NCBI GenBank assembly: GCA_040079795.1
Contig: JBEBJQ010000009.1
Span: forward strand, 1 to 64,000
Direction of reading: 5' to 3'
Length of the DNA stretch: 64,000 bases
Source of the DNA: SXIZ01 sp040079795
GTDB lineage: Bacteria; Pseudomonadota; Gammaproteobacteria; Methylococcales; Methylomonadaceae
The position numbers and the translations under genes were made by a program. Shown in pieces: positions 34,644-43,280 of the stretch. Each line of letters opens with the position of its first letter. The stretch's first letter is position 1. A model generated the notes under the pieces. The model was not told the DNA's origin and searched no databases. It saw nothing but the letters and a program-made list of their open reading frames with translations.

Positions 34644-35114
34644 CTATAATCCCATGCCATCCATATTACCGGTCTCCCGATATAACATCGGCTCGCCTGT
34701 ATTTAAGAAAACCGCATCCAAAACCTCACACACTACCAATTCATGATCCCCGGCATTAGTCATTTTACTGACTCTGCAATCAAAGTAACCCAGACTTTCC
34801 GTTAGTACCGGTACACCAGCCTTTGACTTTTGCCATTGATGCCCCGCCATTTTATCTGGTTGGCCAGAGCGCCCAAAATGGGCAGCCAAGCTTAGCTGTT
34901 GTTTTGCTAACACATTGATAGTACAGCGACCTCCAGACTTTAAGATTGCATAGCAGCCATGCCGGGGATTAATACTAAAGGCAGGCAACAACGGCTCAAA
35001 CGAGACCTGCATCACCCATGCGGCGGTAAAAGCCCTGTCGTGCTGTCCGTCTGTCACCGCAATGACATACACACCGTGGGTAATCAATTGACATAATGTC
35101 TGCGGTGTTTGCAT
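34644..35114 (-). CDS. flavin reductase-like domain protein
   Basis: 156-aa FMN-binding split-barrel protein of the flavin-reductase family. It shows ITHGVYVIAVTDGQHDRAFT near the N-terminus, AFSINPRHGCYAILKSGGRC for the FMN site, and HELVVCEVLDAVF near the end. Some members are NADH:FMN reductases, others are stand-alone flavoproteins with unknown partners. It lies 12 bp downstream of nadC on the same strand and is probably co-transcribed. Upstream of cca are 212 bp without a gene. Confidence 0.85.
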   Translation of the reverse strand: MQTPQTLCQLITHGVYVIAVTDGQHDRAFTAAWVMQVSFEPLLPAFSINPRHGCYAILKSGGRCTINVLAKQQLSLAAHFGRSGQPDKMAGHQWQKSKAGVPVLTESLGYFDCRVSKMTNAGDHELVVCEVLDAVFLNTGEPMLYRETGNMDGMGL

Positions 35115-35126
35115 GGCGTTTGATCT

Positions 35127-35978
35127 CTAACTTGCCAATTGAATACGCATCGACAAATCCACCGCCTTAATGTCTTTGGTCAACGCACCGATAGAGATAT
35201 AGTTAACACCGGTTTCCGCAATTTGCCGAATATTATCCAGGCGAATATTGCCGGAAGCTTCCAGATCAATTTGCCCGGCAGTTATGGCTACAGCTGCCCG
35301 TAAATCAACCAAGGAAAAGTTATCCAGCATAATCCGATCAGGCTGTGCAGCTAAGGCTTCCTGCAGTTCCAGCAGCGTTTCGACTTCAACCTCGACTAAA
35401 AGTGAGGTAAGCTGCCGGGCAGCCTGAATGGCTCGGGTAATAGAACCCGCCGCCATAATGTGATTTTCCTTAATCAACACGGCATCATACAAACCAGTGC
35501 GATGGTTAAAGCAACCGCCACATTTAACTGCGTACTTTTGCGCCAAACGAAGTCCCGGTATGGTTTTACGGGTATCCAACACTTTGCAACCGGTTCCAGC
35601 AACCGCATCTGCATAACGCCGCGATACCGTCGCAGTCGCCGACAAGGTTTGCAGCAAATTTAAAGCGGTACGCTCACCCGACAATAAAGCGCGCGCCGGG
35701 CCGTGCAAACGGCATAATAAAGTTCCCGCACTAACCAACGAGCCTTCCGCTTGCAACCAGCCTATGCTAACGCCGGGTTCTAATAGTTTAAACACGCCAT
35801 CAAACCAGGCTTGCCCGCATAACAGCATATCCTCACGGGTAATAACTTCTGCGCTGGCTTGTTTATCGGCGGGAATAATAGCCGCAGTAAGGTCGCCTGC
35901 GCCTAAATCTTCGGCAATAAAACCACGCAGGGCAGTGATCATTTCTTCAGTCATCATGTAAACATTTTCAGTCATCAT
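35127..35978 (-). CDS. nadC: nicotinate-nucleotide pyrophosphorylase (carboxylating)
   Basis: 283-aa quinolinate phosphoribosyltransferase of NAD synthesis. AEDLGAGDLTAAIIP is at the N-terminus, then LLSGERTALNLLQTLSATAT, VLDTRKTIPGLRLAQKYAVK with the substrate-binding Arg/Lys, and the barrel end EASGNIRLDNIRQIAETGVN with YISIGALT. The start is uncertain: three Met (residues 1, 8 and 13) precede the conserved part. It is divergent from ampD. Confidence 0.96.
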   Translation of the reverse strand: MMTENVYMMTEEMITALRGFIAEDLGAGDLTAAIIPADKQASAEVITREDMLLCGQAWFDGVFKLLEPGVSIGWLQAEGSLVSAGTLLCRLHGPARALLSGERTALNLLQTLSATATVSRRYADAVAGTGCKVLDTRKTIPGLRLAQKYAVKCGGCFNHRTGLYDAVLIKENHIMAAGSITRAIQAARQLTSLLVEVEVETLLELQEALAAQPDRIMLDNFSLVDLRAAVAITAGQIDLEASGNIRLDNIRQIAETGVNYISIGALTKDIKAVDLSMRIQLAS

Positions 35979-36048
35979 CTTAAAAGCGGAACTATACGCT
36001 AAACCTCGTTATAATTCCGGCTACTTAAGCCATTTATTAAATAAACCC

Positions 36049-36588
36049 ATGCGCATTAGCCAGCACCTGTTAGATGCCGCGACCCAAATTCCGTCGCCCA
36101 ACTTTGATGACCGTAGCGACCCGGAGGATTTGAGTTTACTGGTCATCCATTGCATCAGTTTACCCCCCGCTGAATTCGGCAATGACTGTATTACCCAATT
36201 ATTTTGCAATCAACTGGATGCAGACGCCCACCCCTATTTTGCCGCTATTCATCAAATGACGGTTTCAGCGCACTTATTAATCAAACGCGACGGCAGTATC
36301 ACCCAGTATGTACCCTTTAACAAACGCGCCTGGCACGCGGGCGTTTCCCATTATCAAGGGCGAGAAAAGTGTAATGATTTTTCCATAGGCATTGAGCTAG
36401 AGGGCATAGAAAACATTCCCTACACGGATGCGCAATATACGCAATTAGCACAAGTCATTAACACCCTGCTGGGCCACTATCCTACGCTCTCCAAGCAAGC
36501 TATTACGGGGCACAGTGACATCGCCCCCGGTCGAAAAACCGATCCCGGGCCTCTGTTTGCTTGGAACAGGCTATATGAATTATTGTGA
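36049..36588 (+). CDS. ampD: 1,6-anhydro-N-acetylmuramyl-L-alanine amidase
   Basis: 179-aa cytoplasmic zinc amidase that recycles cell-wall anhydromuropeptides and so controls beta-lactamase induction in some bacteria. Zinc ligands are visible as LLVIHCISLPP (first His), ITGHSDIAPGRKTDPGP (second His and Asp), with SIGIELEG for the catalytic region. WHAGVSHYQGREKCND is the typical substrate loop. Length near E. coli AmpD (183). Divergent from nadC, a frequent neighbour. Confidence 0.96.
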   Translation: MRISQHLLDAATQIPSPNFDDRSDPEDLSLLVIHCISLPPAEFGNDCITQLFCNQLDADAHPYFAAIHQMTVSAHLLIKRDGSITQYVPFNKRAWHAGVSHYQGREKCNDFSIGIELEGIENIPYTDAQYTQLAQVINTLLGHYPTLSKQAITGHSDIAPGRKTDPGPLFAWNRLYELL

Positions 36589-36687
36589 TTATGCTGCCCG
36601 CCGTTAATCAAAAAAACCGTATAAATTTTTATCCTGCGCAGCGCTTTTACGTTATCATAGCTGCCCGCTCAACTGAAGGTTTTCTAC

Positions 36688-37653
36688 ATGCAAATTGGCA
36701 CTTACAGTCTGGCAAACAAATTAATTTTGGCACCCATGGCGGGCGTATCCGACCGTCCCTTTCGGGAGATCTGCCAGCAGCAAGGTGCAGCCTTGACCGT
36801 CTCGGAAATGGTCGCCTCTAACCCAATCTTCAGCAAACATCCCAAAACCTTATTAAGAACCGATTTTAGTGCCGAAAGCGGCTTACGCAGTGTCCAAATT
36901 TTAGGCACCGACCCACAACAAATGGCGGCCGCAGCACATTTAAACGAACAGCGCGGCGCACAGATTATCGACATCAACATGGGCTGTCCCGCTAAAAAAG
37001 TCTGCTTGGTAGCAGCGGGATCCGCTTTATTAAGGGATGAAGACCTGGTTAAACGCATATTAGATCAAGTGATTGCCGCGGTATCTATTCCGGTAACCCT
37101 TAAAATTCGCACCGGCTGGGATGCACACAGTAAAAATGCCCTAAGTATTGCCAAGATTGCCGAAAACGCAGGGATTGCCGCCTTGACCATTCATGGACGC
37201 ACCCGTGCCTGCAAATTTGAGGGACAGGCTGAGTACGCAACGATTCGGGCAGTCAAACAGCACATTAATATTCCAATCATTGCGAATGGCGATATTGACA
37301 GCCCTGAAAAAGCGCAATTTGTTTTAGACACTACCGGCGCAGATGCGCTCATGATCGGTCGCGCCGCACAGGGAAATCCGTGGTTATTCAAACAAATTAA
37401 CCATTTTTTAGAAACCGGAAAAACCCTTAACAAACCGTCTATTAGCGAATCGAAACAATTACTTATGCACCATCTTGAACAACTTTACGGCTTTTACGGC
37501 TCGGCGAGTGGTGTTAAAATAGCGCGAAAACACATCGGATGGTATTTAAAAAACTTAAGCCAAGCTCTCCCTCTTGGCGATAGCCGTTATCTACAAGCCC
37601 AAACCCCTGCCCAGCAACAAACAGCGGTTTGGTCGTTGTTCTCTTTACAATAA
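36688..37653 (+). CDS. dusB: tRNA-dihydrouridine synthase B
   Basis: 321-aa FMN-dependent enzyme that reduces uridine in the tRNA D-loop (position 17 in E. coli). FMN-binding barrel start LILAPMAGVSDRPFREICQQ, INMGCPAKKVC with the catalytic Cys, ALTIHGRTRACKFEG, and ADALMIGRAAQGNPWLFKQI for phosphate binding. Length equals E. coli DusB (321). Followed 21 bp later by fis, the conserved dusB-fis operon of gammaproteobacteria. Confidence 0.97.
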   Translation: MQIGTYSLANKLILAPMAGVSDRPFREICQQQGAALTVSEMVASNPIFSKHPKTLLRTDFSAESGLRSVQILGTDPQQMAAAAHLNEQRGAQIIDINMGCPAKKVCLVAAGSALLRDEDLVKRILDQVIAAVSIPVTLKIRTGWDAHSKNALSIAKIAENAGIAALTIHGRTRACKFEGQAEYATIRAVKQHINIPIIANGDIDSPEKAQFVLDTTGADALMIGRAAQGNPWLFKQINHFLETGKTLNKPSISESKQLLMHHLEQLYGFYGSASGVKIARKHIGWYLKNLSQALPLGDSRYLQAQTPAQQQTAVWSLFSLQ

Positions 37654-37674
37654 TCACCATTTAGCAGCGTAACT

Positions 37675-37959
37675 ATGGCAGCGAATCTTTCTAAAGTAAC
37701 TATGCTTAACCCCCATCAACCAAAAATAGCGGCTATTCCCTTGTCTACCCACGTTAAAACAGCAGTGGAACTTTATTTTGCACAGCTTAACGGGCATACC
37801 GCCGCTGATTTATACAACATGGTGCTAAACGAAGTTGAAAAACCCTTGCTGGAAACAACCTTACAACAATCCGGTTACAATCAAACCAAGGCAGCTAAAG
37901 CCTTAGGACTAAGCCGCAGCACATTGCGCAAAAAACTGGATCAACACGGCATTTCCTAA
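37675..37959 (+). CDS. fis: DNA-binding protein Fis
   Basis: 94-aa nucleoid protein and growth-phase regulator. The C-terminal helix-turn-helix is clear (LETTLQQSGYNQTKAAKALG then SRSTLRKKLDQHGI). The N-terminal beta-hairpin region is less conserved. Coupled to dusB. In gammaproteobacteria Fis activates rRNA promoters and shapes DNA topology. Confidence 0.96.
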   Translation: MAANLSKVTMLNPHQPKIAAIPLSTHVKTAVELYFAQLNGHTAADLYNMVLNEVEKPLLETTLQQSGYNQTKAAKALGLSRSTLRKKLDQHGIS

Positions 37960-37998
37960 AACTACGCAGCTCACTACCCCACTTTTTTTGAGGCCATC

Positions 37999-39558
37999 AT
38001 GAATAAAAAAATCACCCGTGCGCTGGTGAGTGTTTCGGATAAAACCGGCATTATTGAATTCTGTCAGCAGTTACAGCATTTAAAAATCGACATTTTATCA
38101 ACCGGTGGCACAGCGAAAGTGCTGCAAGCGCATAACATCCCAGTCACCGAAGTTTCAGATTACACCGGTTTTCCCGAAATGATGGATGGTCGAGTTAAAA
38201 CCCTGCATCCCAAAATCCATGGGGGCATCCTCGGACGGCGCGGGGTTGACGACAGCATTATGTCCGACAACGACATCCACCCTATCGACATGGTTGTGGT
38301 CAATCTTTATCCGTTTGCGGAAACGATCGCTAAACCCAATTGTGATCTAGCGGATGCCATTGAGAATATCGACATCGGCGGCCCTACCATGATTCGTGCT
38401 GCGGCTAAAAATTACGAGGACGTTGCAGTCGTAGTTGATCCAATTGATTACGCCGGAATTATTGCGGAACTGGATTGCGATAACGGTTATTTAACCGCCA
38501 CCACGCGCTTTAGTTTAGCCCTTAAAAGCTTTGAACATACCGCCCAATATGATACCGCCATTGCGGTTTATTTAAGCAACCTTAATCAAACGCGCTTTCC
38601 TAAAACGCTTAACCTGCAATTTCAACATCACCAAGCCCTGCGTTACGGTGAAAACCCTCATCAACAAGCCGCTTTCTATCGGGAGAAATCACCCGCATCC
38701 GGCACCGTCGCGGCTGCGGTGCAATTACAAGGCAAAGAACTGTCATTTAATAACATCGCCGATACCGATGCTGCTTTGGAATGCGTTAAAGCATTCGATG
38801 GGCAACCGGCGTGTGTAATAGTCAAACATGCCAATCCTTGCGGTGTCGCGCTTGCAGACAATATTTTGGCCGCTTACGATCTCGCCTACGCTACTGATCC
38901 AACCTCAGCGTTCGGCGGCATCATCGCCTTTAACCGCGAATTGGATGACACAACAGCACGGGAAATTTTAAAACGCCAGTTTGTAGAAGTCATTATTGCG
39001 CCCAGCATCAGTGCAGCAGCAGAAAATGTACTGAACGAAAAACCCAACATCCGCGTTTTAGCCTCAGGACAATGGACTAAAAACCTACAACCTGAATATA
39101 ATTTTAAACGCGTCAGCGGTGGGCTGTTAGTACAAGATAATGATAATGGTCAAGTTACCCAAAGCGACATTAAAATTGTCAGCCAACGCACCCCGACTGA
39201 ACAGGAACTCAATGATTGTTTATTTGCCTGGAAAGTCGCTAAATTCGTCAAATCCAATGCGATTGTTTATTGTAAAAATAACCGCACCATCGGCGTTGGA
39301 GCCGGCCAAATGAGCCGTGTTTATTCCGCTAAAATTGCGGGCATCAAAGCCGCCGATGAAGGTCTAGCAGTAGCTGGCTCAGTAATGGCCTCGGACGCGT
39401 TTTTCCCCTTTAGGGATGGCATTGATGCTGCCGCAGCTGCGGGCATTACCGCAGTCATCCAACCAGGCGGTTCGGTGCGTGATGATGAAGTCATAGCTGC
39501 GGCTAATGAACATAACATGGCAATGCTATTCACCGGGATGCGCCATTTTAGGCATTAA
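37999..39558 (+). CDS. purH: bifunctional AICAR transformylase / IMP cyclohydrolase
   Basis: 519-aa enzyme for the last two steps of IMP synthesis. The N-terminal IMP cyclohydrolase/MGS domain starts ALVSVSDKTGIIEFCQQL and has ILSTGGTAKVL and GRVKTLHPKIHGGILGRR. The AICAR transformylase part (about 200-519) has LRYGENPHQQAAFY, VKHANPCGVAL and SDAFFPFRDGIDAAAAAGI. Length near E. coli (529). Followed by a Uma2 gene instead of purD directly. Confidence 0.97.
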   Translation: MNKKITRALVSVSDKTGIIEFCQQLQHLKIDILSTGGTAKVLQAHNIPVTEVSDYTGFPEMMDGRVKTLHPKIHGGILGRRGVDDSIMSDNDIHPIDMVVVNLYPFAETIAKPNCDLADAIENIDIGGPTMIRAAAKNYEDVAVVVDPIDYAGIIAELDCDNGYLTATTRFSLALKSFEHTAQYDTAIAVYLSNLNQTRFPKTLNLQFQHHQALRYGENPHQQAAFYREKSPASGTVAAAVQLQGKELSFNNIADTDAALECVKAFDGQPACVIVKHANPCGVALADNILAAYDLAYATDPTSAFGGIIAFNRELDDTTAREILKRQFVEVIIAPSISAAAENVLNEKPNIRVLASGQWTKNLQPEYNFKRVSGGLLVQDNDNGQVTQSDIKIVSQRTPTEQELNDCLFAWKVAKFVKSNAIVYCKNNRTIGVGAGQMSRVYSAKIAGIKAADEGLAVAGSVMASDAFFPFRDGIDAAAAAGITAVIQPGGSVRDDEVIAAANEHNMAMLFTGMRHFRH

Positions 39559-39572
39559 CACCGGAGAAACAA

Positions 39573-40184
39573 ATGGCTCTACAACCACAGTTTGAACATG
39601 ACAACGTTGCAATGACCGAAGTCGAATATTTAAGTACTGAACCCTTGTCTGAGGTTCGGCGTGAATATATTGATGGTCGTGTTTATGCCATGGCGGGTGG
39701 CAGCACCAACCATAATATTTTAGCAACTAATGTACTGCGTAAACTTGGCAATCATCTGGAAGGTACGCCCTGCATCACGTTTATGTCTGAAATTAAAGTA
39801 GCCTTAAAAGCAGCTACTGGGCAAAACTACGTTTATCCTGATGTCATCGTGGATTGTAACCCTACCACCAATGACGGGTTTGCCACCTCCCCCGTGATTA
39901 TCGTCGAAGTGCTTTCGAAATCAACCAGAAGGCTGGACACTTCAACCAAGCTATTACGATATATCAACTTACCGACGCTAAAAGAATATATTCTGGTCGA
40001 ACAAGATTTTGTTGCCGTACAAGTGCTGCGTAGAGATAATCATTGGCAATCAGAATATTTTTATCTTGGCGACAGGGTTATTTTTGAATCCATTAACCTA
40101 ACCCTCAGCGTTGAAGAAATTTATGATCGTGTCAACAATGATGATATGCAGGAATTTAGGCAACACCTGCAAGTTGTAGAGTAA
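39573..40184 (+). CDS. Uma2-family (DUF820) restriction-endonuclease-fold protein
   Basis: 203-aa protein with the PD-(D/E)XK fold of the Uma2/DUF820 family. VEYLSTEPLSEVRREYIDGR and MAGGSTNHNILATNVLRKL at the N-terminus, YVYPDVIVDC (acidic Asp) and VIIVEVLSKSTRRLD (Glu then Lys after the second strand) form the predicted nuclease site. Common in methanotrophs and cyanobacteria, usually as scattered single genes of unknown role. 14 bp after purH and 126 bp before purD, splitting this pair. Confidence 0.88.
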   Translation: MALQPQFEHDNVAMTEVEYLSTEPLSEVRREYIDGRVYAMAGGSTNHNILATNVLRKLGNHLEGTPCITFMSEIKVALKAATGQNYVYPDVIVDCNPTTNDGFATSPVIIVEVLSKSTRRLDTSTKLLRYINLPTLKEYILVEQDFVAVQVLRRDNHWQSEYFYLGDRVIFESINLTLSVEEIYDRVNNDDMQEFRQHLQVVE

Positions 40185-40310
40185 TTTCGCGCTTTCTTAG
40201 TTTGACGGTCGTTTAGTTACACCTGTTTATTGGTACGAAACTACTACAACCACAAGATAAGTCCTTCATTAATAATAGATCCTTACACTTTATCGCAACG
40301 AGAGCACACC

Positions 40311-41588
40311 ATGAAAATCCTCATCGTAGGCAGCGGCGGACGTGAACATGCCTTAGCCTGGAAAGTCCGGCAATCAAAACAAGTTACGCAGCTCTATGTT
40401 GCCCCCGGCAATGCTGGTACTGAGCTGGAGTCAGGCGTTGAAAATGTTGCTATTGCCAGCGATGATATTCCCGCCCTGCTGGCTTTTGCGCAACATGAAC
40501 AGATCGCTTTGACCATCATAGGCCCGGAAGTGCCATTGGTCGCAGGCATAGTTGATTGCTTCCAAGCGGCAGGCTTAAAATGTTTTGGCCCTAGCGCGAA
40601 AGCAGCGCAATTGGAAGGTTCCAAGGCATTTTGTAAAGATTTTCTGGCTCGGCACAACATTCCCACTGCTGAATATCAAACCTTCACCGACCCGCAAGCT
40701 GCGATTGCTTATATTAATAGCAAAGGCGCACCAATTGTGGTGAAAGCGGATGGCCTGGCGGCTGGTAAAGGTGTGATTGTGGCACAGACCGAGCAGAAAG
40801 CGATTGATGCCGTCAATGATATGCTGGCAGATAATGTCTATGGTGCGGCAGGGAGTCGCGTGGTGATTGAAGAATTTTTGGTGGGTGAAGAAGCGAGTTT
40901 TATTGTCATTGCCAGTGGTTTGCAGGCCTTAGCGGTGGCGACTTCGCAAGACCATAAAGCGCGCGATAATGGCGATTTAGGTCCTAATACCGGTGGCATG
41001 GGGGCTTATTCCCCTGCACCCGTGGTTACACCTGCCATTCATCAACGCGTAATGCAGGAAGTGATAGCGCCGACGTTGCAAGGTATGTTGGATGATGGCA
41101 TCCCGTACACCGGTTTTTTGTATGCAGGTTTAATGATTTCCCCCGATGGCTGCGTAAAAGTGTTGGAATACAATTGCCGCTTTGGTGATCCTGAAACGCA
41201 ACCGATCATGATGCGATTGAAAAGCGACTTGGTTGATTTATGTTTTGCAGCCTTAAATCAAACCTTGGATACGGTTGCCAGCGAGTGGGATGAGCGTCCA
41301 GCCTTGGGCGTGGTGCTGGCAGCAGGCGGTTATCCAGACGAATACGAGAAAGGTAAAGTGATTTCTGGGCTACCAACCACTGACACGGCAGACAGCAAAG
41401 TGTTTCATGCAGGTACTGTGCGTGAAAACGACAATATCGTCACCAATGGCGGACGGGTGTTATGCGTCTGTGCCTTAGGTGATACCATTGCGGACGCGCA
41501 ACAAAAAGCGTATGCGTTGTGTCAGCCAATTCATTGGGATGATGTCTATTACCGCACGGATATTGGTTTTAAGGCGATTGCTAAATAA
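40311..41588 (+). CDS. purD: phosphoribosylamine-glycine ligase
   Basis: 425-aa GAR synthetase, second step of purine synthesis. ATG 40311 is used because the protein then begins MKILIVGSGGREHALAWKV, the canonical N-terminus; a longer upstream frame has no homology. The ATP-grasp body includes PIVVKADGLAAGKGV, FLVGEEASF, DNGDLGPNTGGMGAYSPAP and EYNCRFGDPETQP. Length close to E. coli PurD (429). Confidence 0.97.
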   Translation: MKILIVGSGGREHALAWKVRQSKQVTQLYVAPGNAGTELESGVENVAIASDDIPALLAFAQHEQIALTIIGPEVPLVAGIVDCFQAAGLKCFGPSAKAAQLEGSKAFCKDFLARHNIPTAEYQTFTDPQAAIAYINSKGAPIVVKADGLAAGKGVIVAQTEQKAIDAVNDMLADNVYGAAGSRVVIEEFLVGEEASFIVIASGLQALAVATSQDHKARDNGDLGPNTGGMGAYSPAPVVTPAIHQRVMQEVIAPTLQGMLDDGIPYTGFLYAGLMISPDGCVKVLEYNCRFGDPETQPIMMRLKSDLVDLCFAALNQTLDTVASEWDERPALGVVLAAGGYPDEYEKGKVISGLPTTDTADSKVFHAGTVRENDNIVTNGGRVLCVCALGDTIADAQQKAYALCQPIHWDDVYYRTDIGFKAIAK

Positions 41589-41616
41589 AGTTAAACGATT
41601 ATCAGGGGCAATAATT

Positions 41617-42006
41617 ATGTCAGAACGAGCCTTCACCGAAGCAGAAGTAAATCAACGCCTGCAAGCAGAGCTGCCGCATTGGACGTATGAAAATGGCTGG
41701 ATTCGGCGCAAGATCAAAACCAGTGGTTGGAAAGCAACCTTAATGGTGGTCACGACTGTCGGGCACTTGGCTGAAAAAGCGTGGCATCACCCCGATATGA
41801 CTATCTCTTATGCGTTTGTGATTGTTAAGTTGGTAACGCATTCTGCTAAAGGCATTACCGAAAAAGATTTTGCCCTAGCCAAAAAAATTGAAGAAGTGGT
41901 GCTGTGGGATCCCGCAACTGAATCGCAAGGGGTGTTTGAAGGTACGCCGGAAGACGACCAACGGTTTAGCTATATTAAAAAAGACAAGCCTAAGGAGGCT
42001 GTGTGA
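41617..42006 (+). CDS. pterin-4a-carbinolamine dehydratase-like protein
   Basis: 129-aa protein of the PCD/DCoH fold, started at ATG 41617 inside a longer frame that overlaps purD. The signature EKAWHHPDMTISY, followed by the second His (VTHSAKG) and Asp (TEKDFALAK), is conserved. In methylotrophs such genes sit with fhc and tetrahydromethanopterin genes and probably serve pterin metabolism for that cofactor. It ends inside the ribosome-binding region of fhcB and overlaps the fhcB ATG by one base, so it is the first gene of the fhc operon. Confidence 0.88.
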   Translation: MSERAFTEAEVNQRLQAELPHWTYENGWIRRKIKTSGWKATLMVVTTVGHLAEKAWHHPDMTISYAFVIVKLVTHSAKGITEKDFALAKKIEEVVLWDPATESQGVFEGTPEDDQRFSYIKKDKPKEAV

Positions 42007-43280
42007 TGGAATTTACTGAAGTACCCAGTCCTTTTTGTGGCATTGGCACCGATGATTTGCGCATACAAGTGGATGGCGTAAACCTGAAAGTGCTTGAACA
42101 GGGTTGTGCGGTTAATACCCCGTTGTTTGAGCAACCGATCACCGATACCCAACCGCGTGTTGCGGGTAATCCGGTTAGCTTGGATGAAGCGATTGTGAAA
42201 GCGGCAAGCCTATTAAAAGACACCCGTTATCCCGTGATTGGCGGTTGCGCGACCGATGTAAACGGCATGCGTGCCTTACTGGCGCTGGCGGATAAAAGCG
42301 GCGCGGTGGTGGATAACATGAATTTCAAAGGCGCCCGGAATAACTTCCTCGCCTTGCAAGATTCTGGTTGGATGAATACCACGCTGGCGGAACTTAAAAA
42401 CCGTTGTGATTTGTTGTTGGTGGTTGGTACGGATTTAGAAGCTTTTGCGCCGCGTTTTTTCGAACGTTACCTGTGGAATCCAGAATCCATGTTTGTGCCG
42501 GATACAGCTAAGCGTGAAGTGATCTATTTAGGCAAAACGACCCCTGGCAATGCCTCCACGTCGCCCAGTGGTCAAAAGGCGCAGGTGTTGGATTGTCCAT
42601 TAGCAGAATTACCAGAAGTGATGGCAGTGTTGCGGGCATTGGTGAAAGGTAAGCCGATTCAGGCGCAAAGTGTTGGTGGGATTAGTGTTACTGATTTACA
42701 GGCAATTGCGGACAAATTAAAAGCCGCCAAATACAGCGTCATTACTTGGGGTGCTGGCGCGTTGGCTTACCCGCAAGCGGAGCTGACCGTGCAAACCTTA
42801 TCTGAAATGGTGAAAGAGATTAACGATCTCAATACCCGTTGTTCCGGCTTCCCATTGGCAGGTAAGGAAGGTGACCAAACCGCTAACCAAGTATGCGGCT
42901 GGACAACCGGTTATCCGGCGCGTACCCGTTTTAGCAGCGGCTTCCCTGAGTATGATCCATTTCTAAACGACACCAGCGTACTTTTAAGCAACGGTGAAGC
43001 AGATGCTCTGGTGTGGGTGCAAGCGTTTAACACGCAAGCCGTCCCGCCCAAAACCAACCTACCCACCATTGTGGTTGGACGTTCCGGTATGGTGTTCGAA
43101 ACTGAACCCGAAGTATTTATTCCCGTTGGCACCCCTGGTATAGACCATGCTGGCCATGCCTTCCGTACCGATAACGTGGTGGCGATTCGGTTGAAAAAAT
43201 TACGGGATTCAGGACTGCCCAGCACCGCACAAGTTTTGAACGCCATTGAACAAGCCTTACATGAGGAAACGGTATGTTAA
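42006..43280 (+). CDS. fhcB: formylmethanofuran dehydrogenase-like subunit B (formyltransferase/hydrolase complex)
   Basis: 424-aa subunit of the Fhc complex, which turns formyl-tetrahydromethanopterin into formate. An AAGGAGG site sits just before ATG 42006 (an in-frame GTG at 42003 is less likely). It resembles the molybdopterin-type FmdB/FwdB subunit: PVIGGCATDVNGMRALLALA, RNNFLALQDSGWMNTT, ITWGAGALAYPQ, and FNTQAVPPKTNLPTIVVGRS. In methylotroph Fhc this subunit lost its redox role. Overlaps fhcA by 7 bases. Confidence 0.94.
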   Translation: MEFTEVPSPFCGIGTDDLRIQVDGVNLKVLEQGCAVNTPLFEQPITDTQPRVAGNPVSLDEAIVKAASLLKDTRYPVIGGCATDVNGMRALLALADKSGAVVDNMNFKGARNNFLALQDSGWMNTTLAELKNRCDLLLVVGTDLEAFAPRFFERYLWNPESMFVPDTAKREVIYLGKTTPGNASTSPSGQKAQVLDCPLAELPEVMAVLRALVKGKPIQAQSVGGISVTDLQAIADKLKAAKYSVITWGAGALAYPQAELTVQTLSEMVKEINDLNTRCSGFPLAGKEGDQTANQVCGWTTGYPARTRFSSGFPEYDPFLNDTSVLLSNGEADALVWVQAFNTQAVPPKTNLPTIVVGRSGMVFETEPEVFIPVGTPGIDHAGHAFRTDNVVAIRLKKLRDSGLPSTAQVLNAIEQALHEETVC

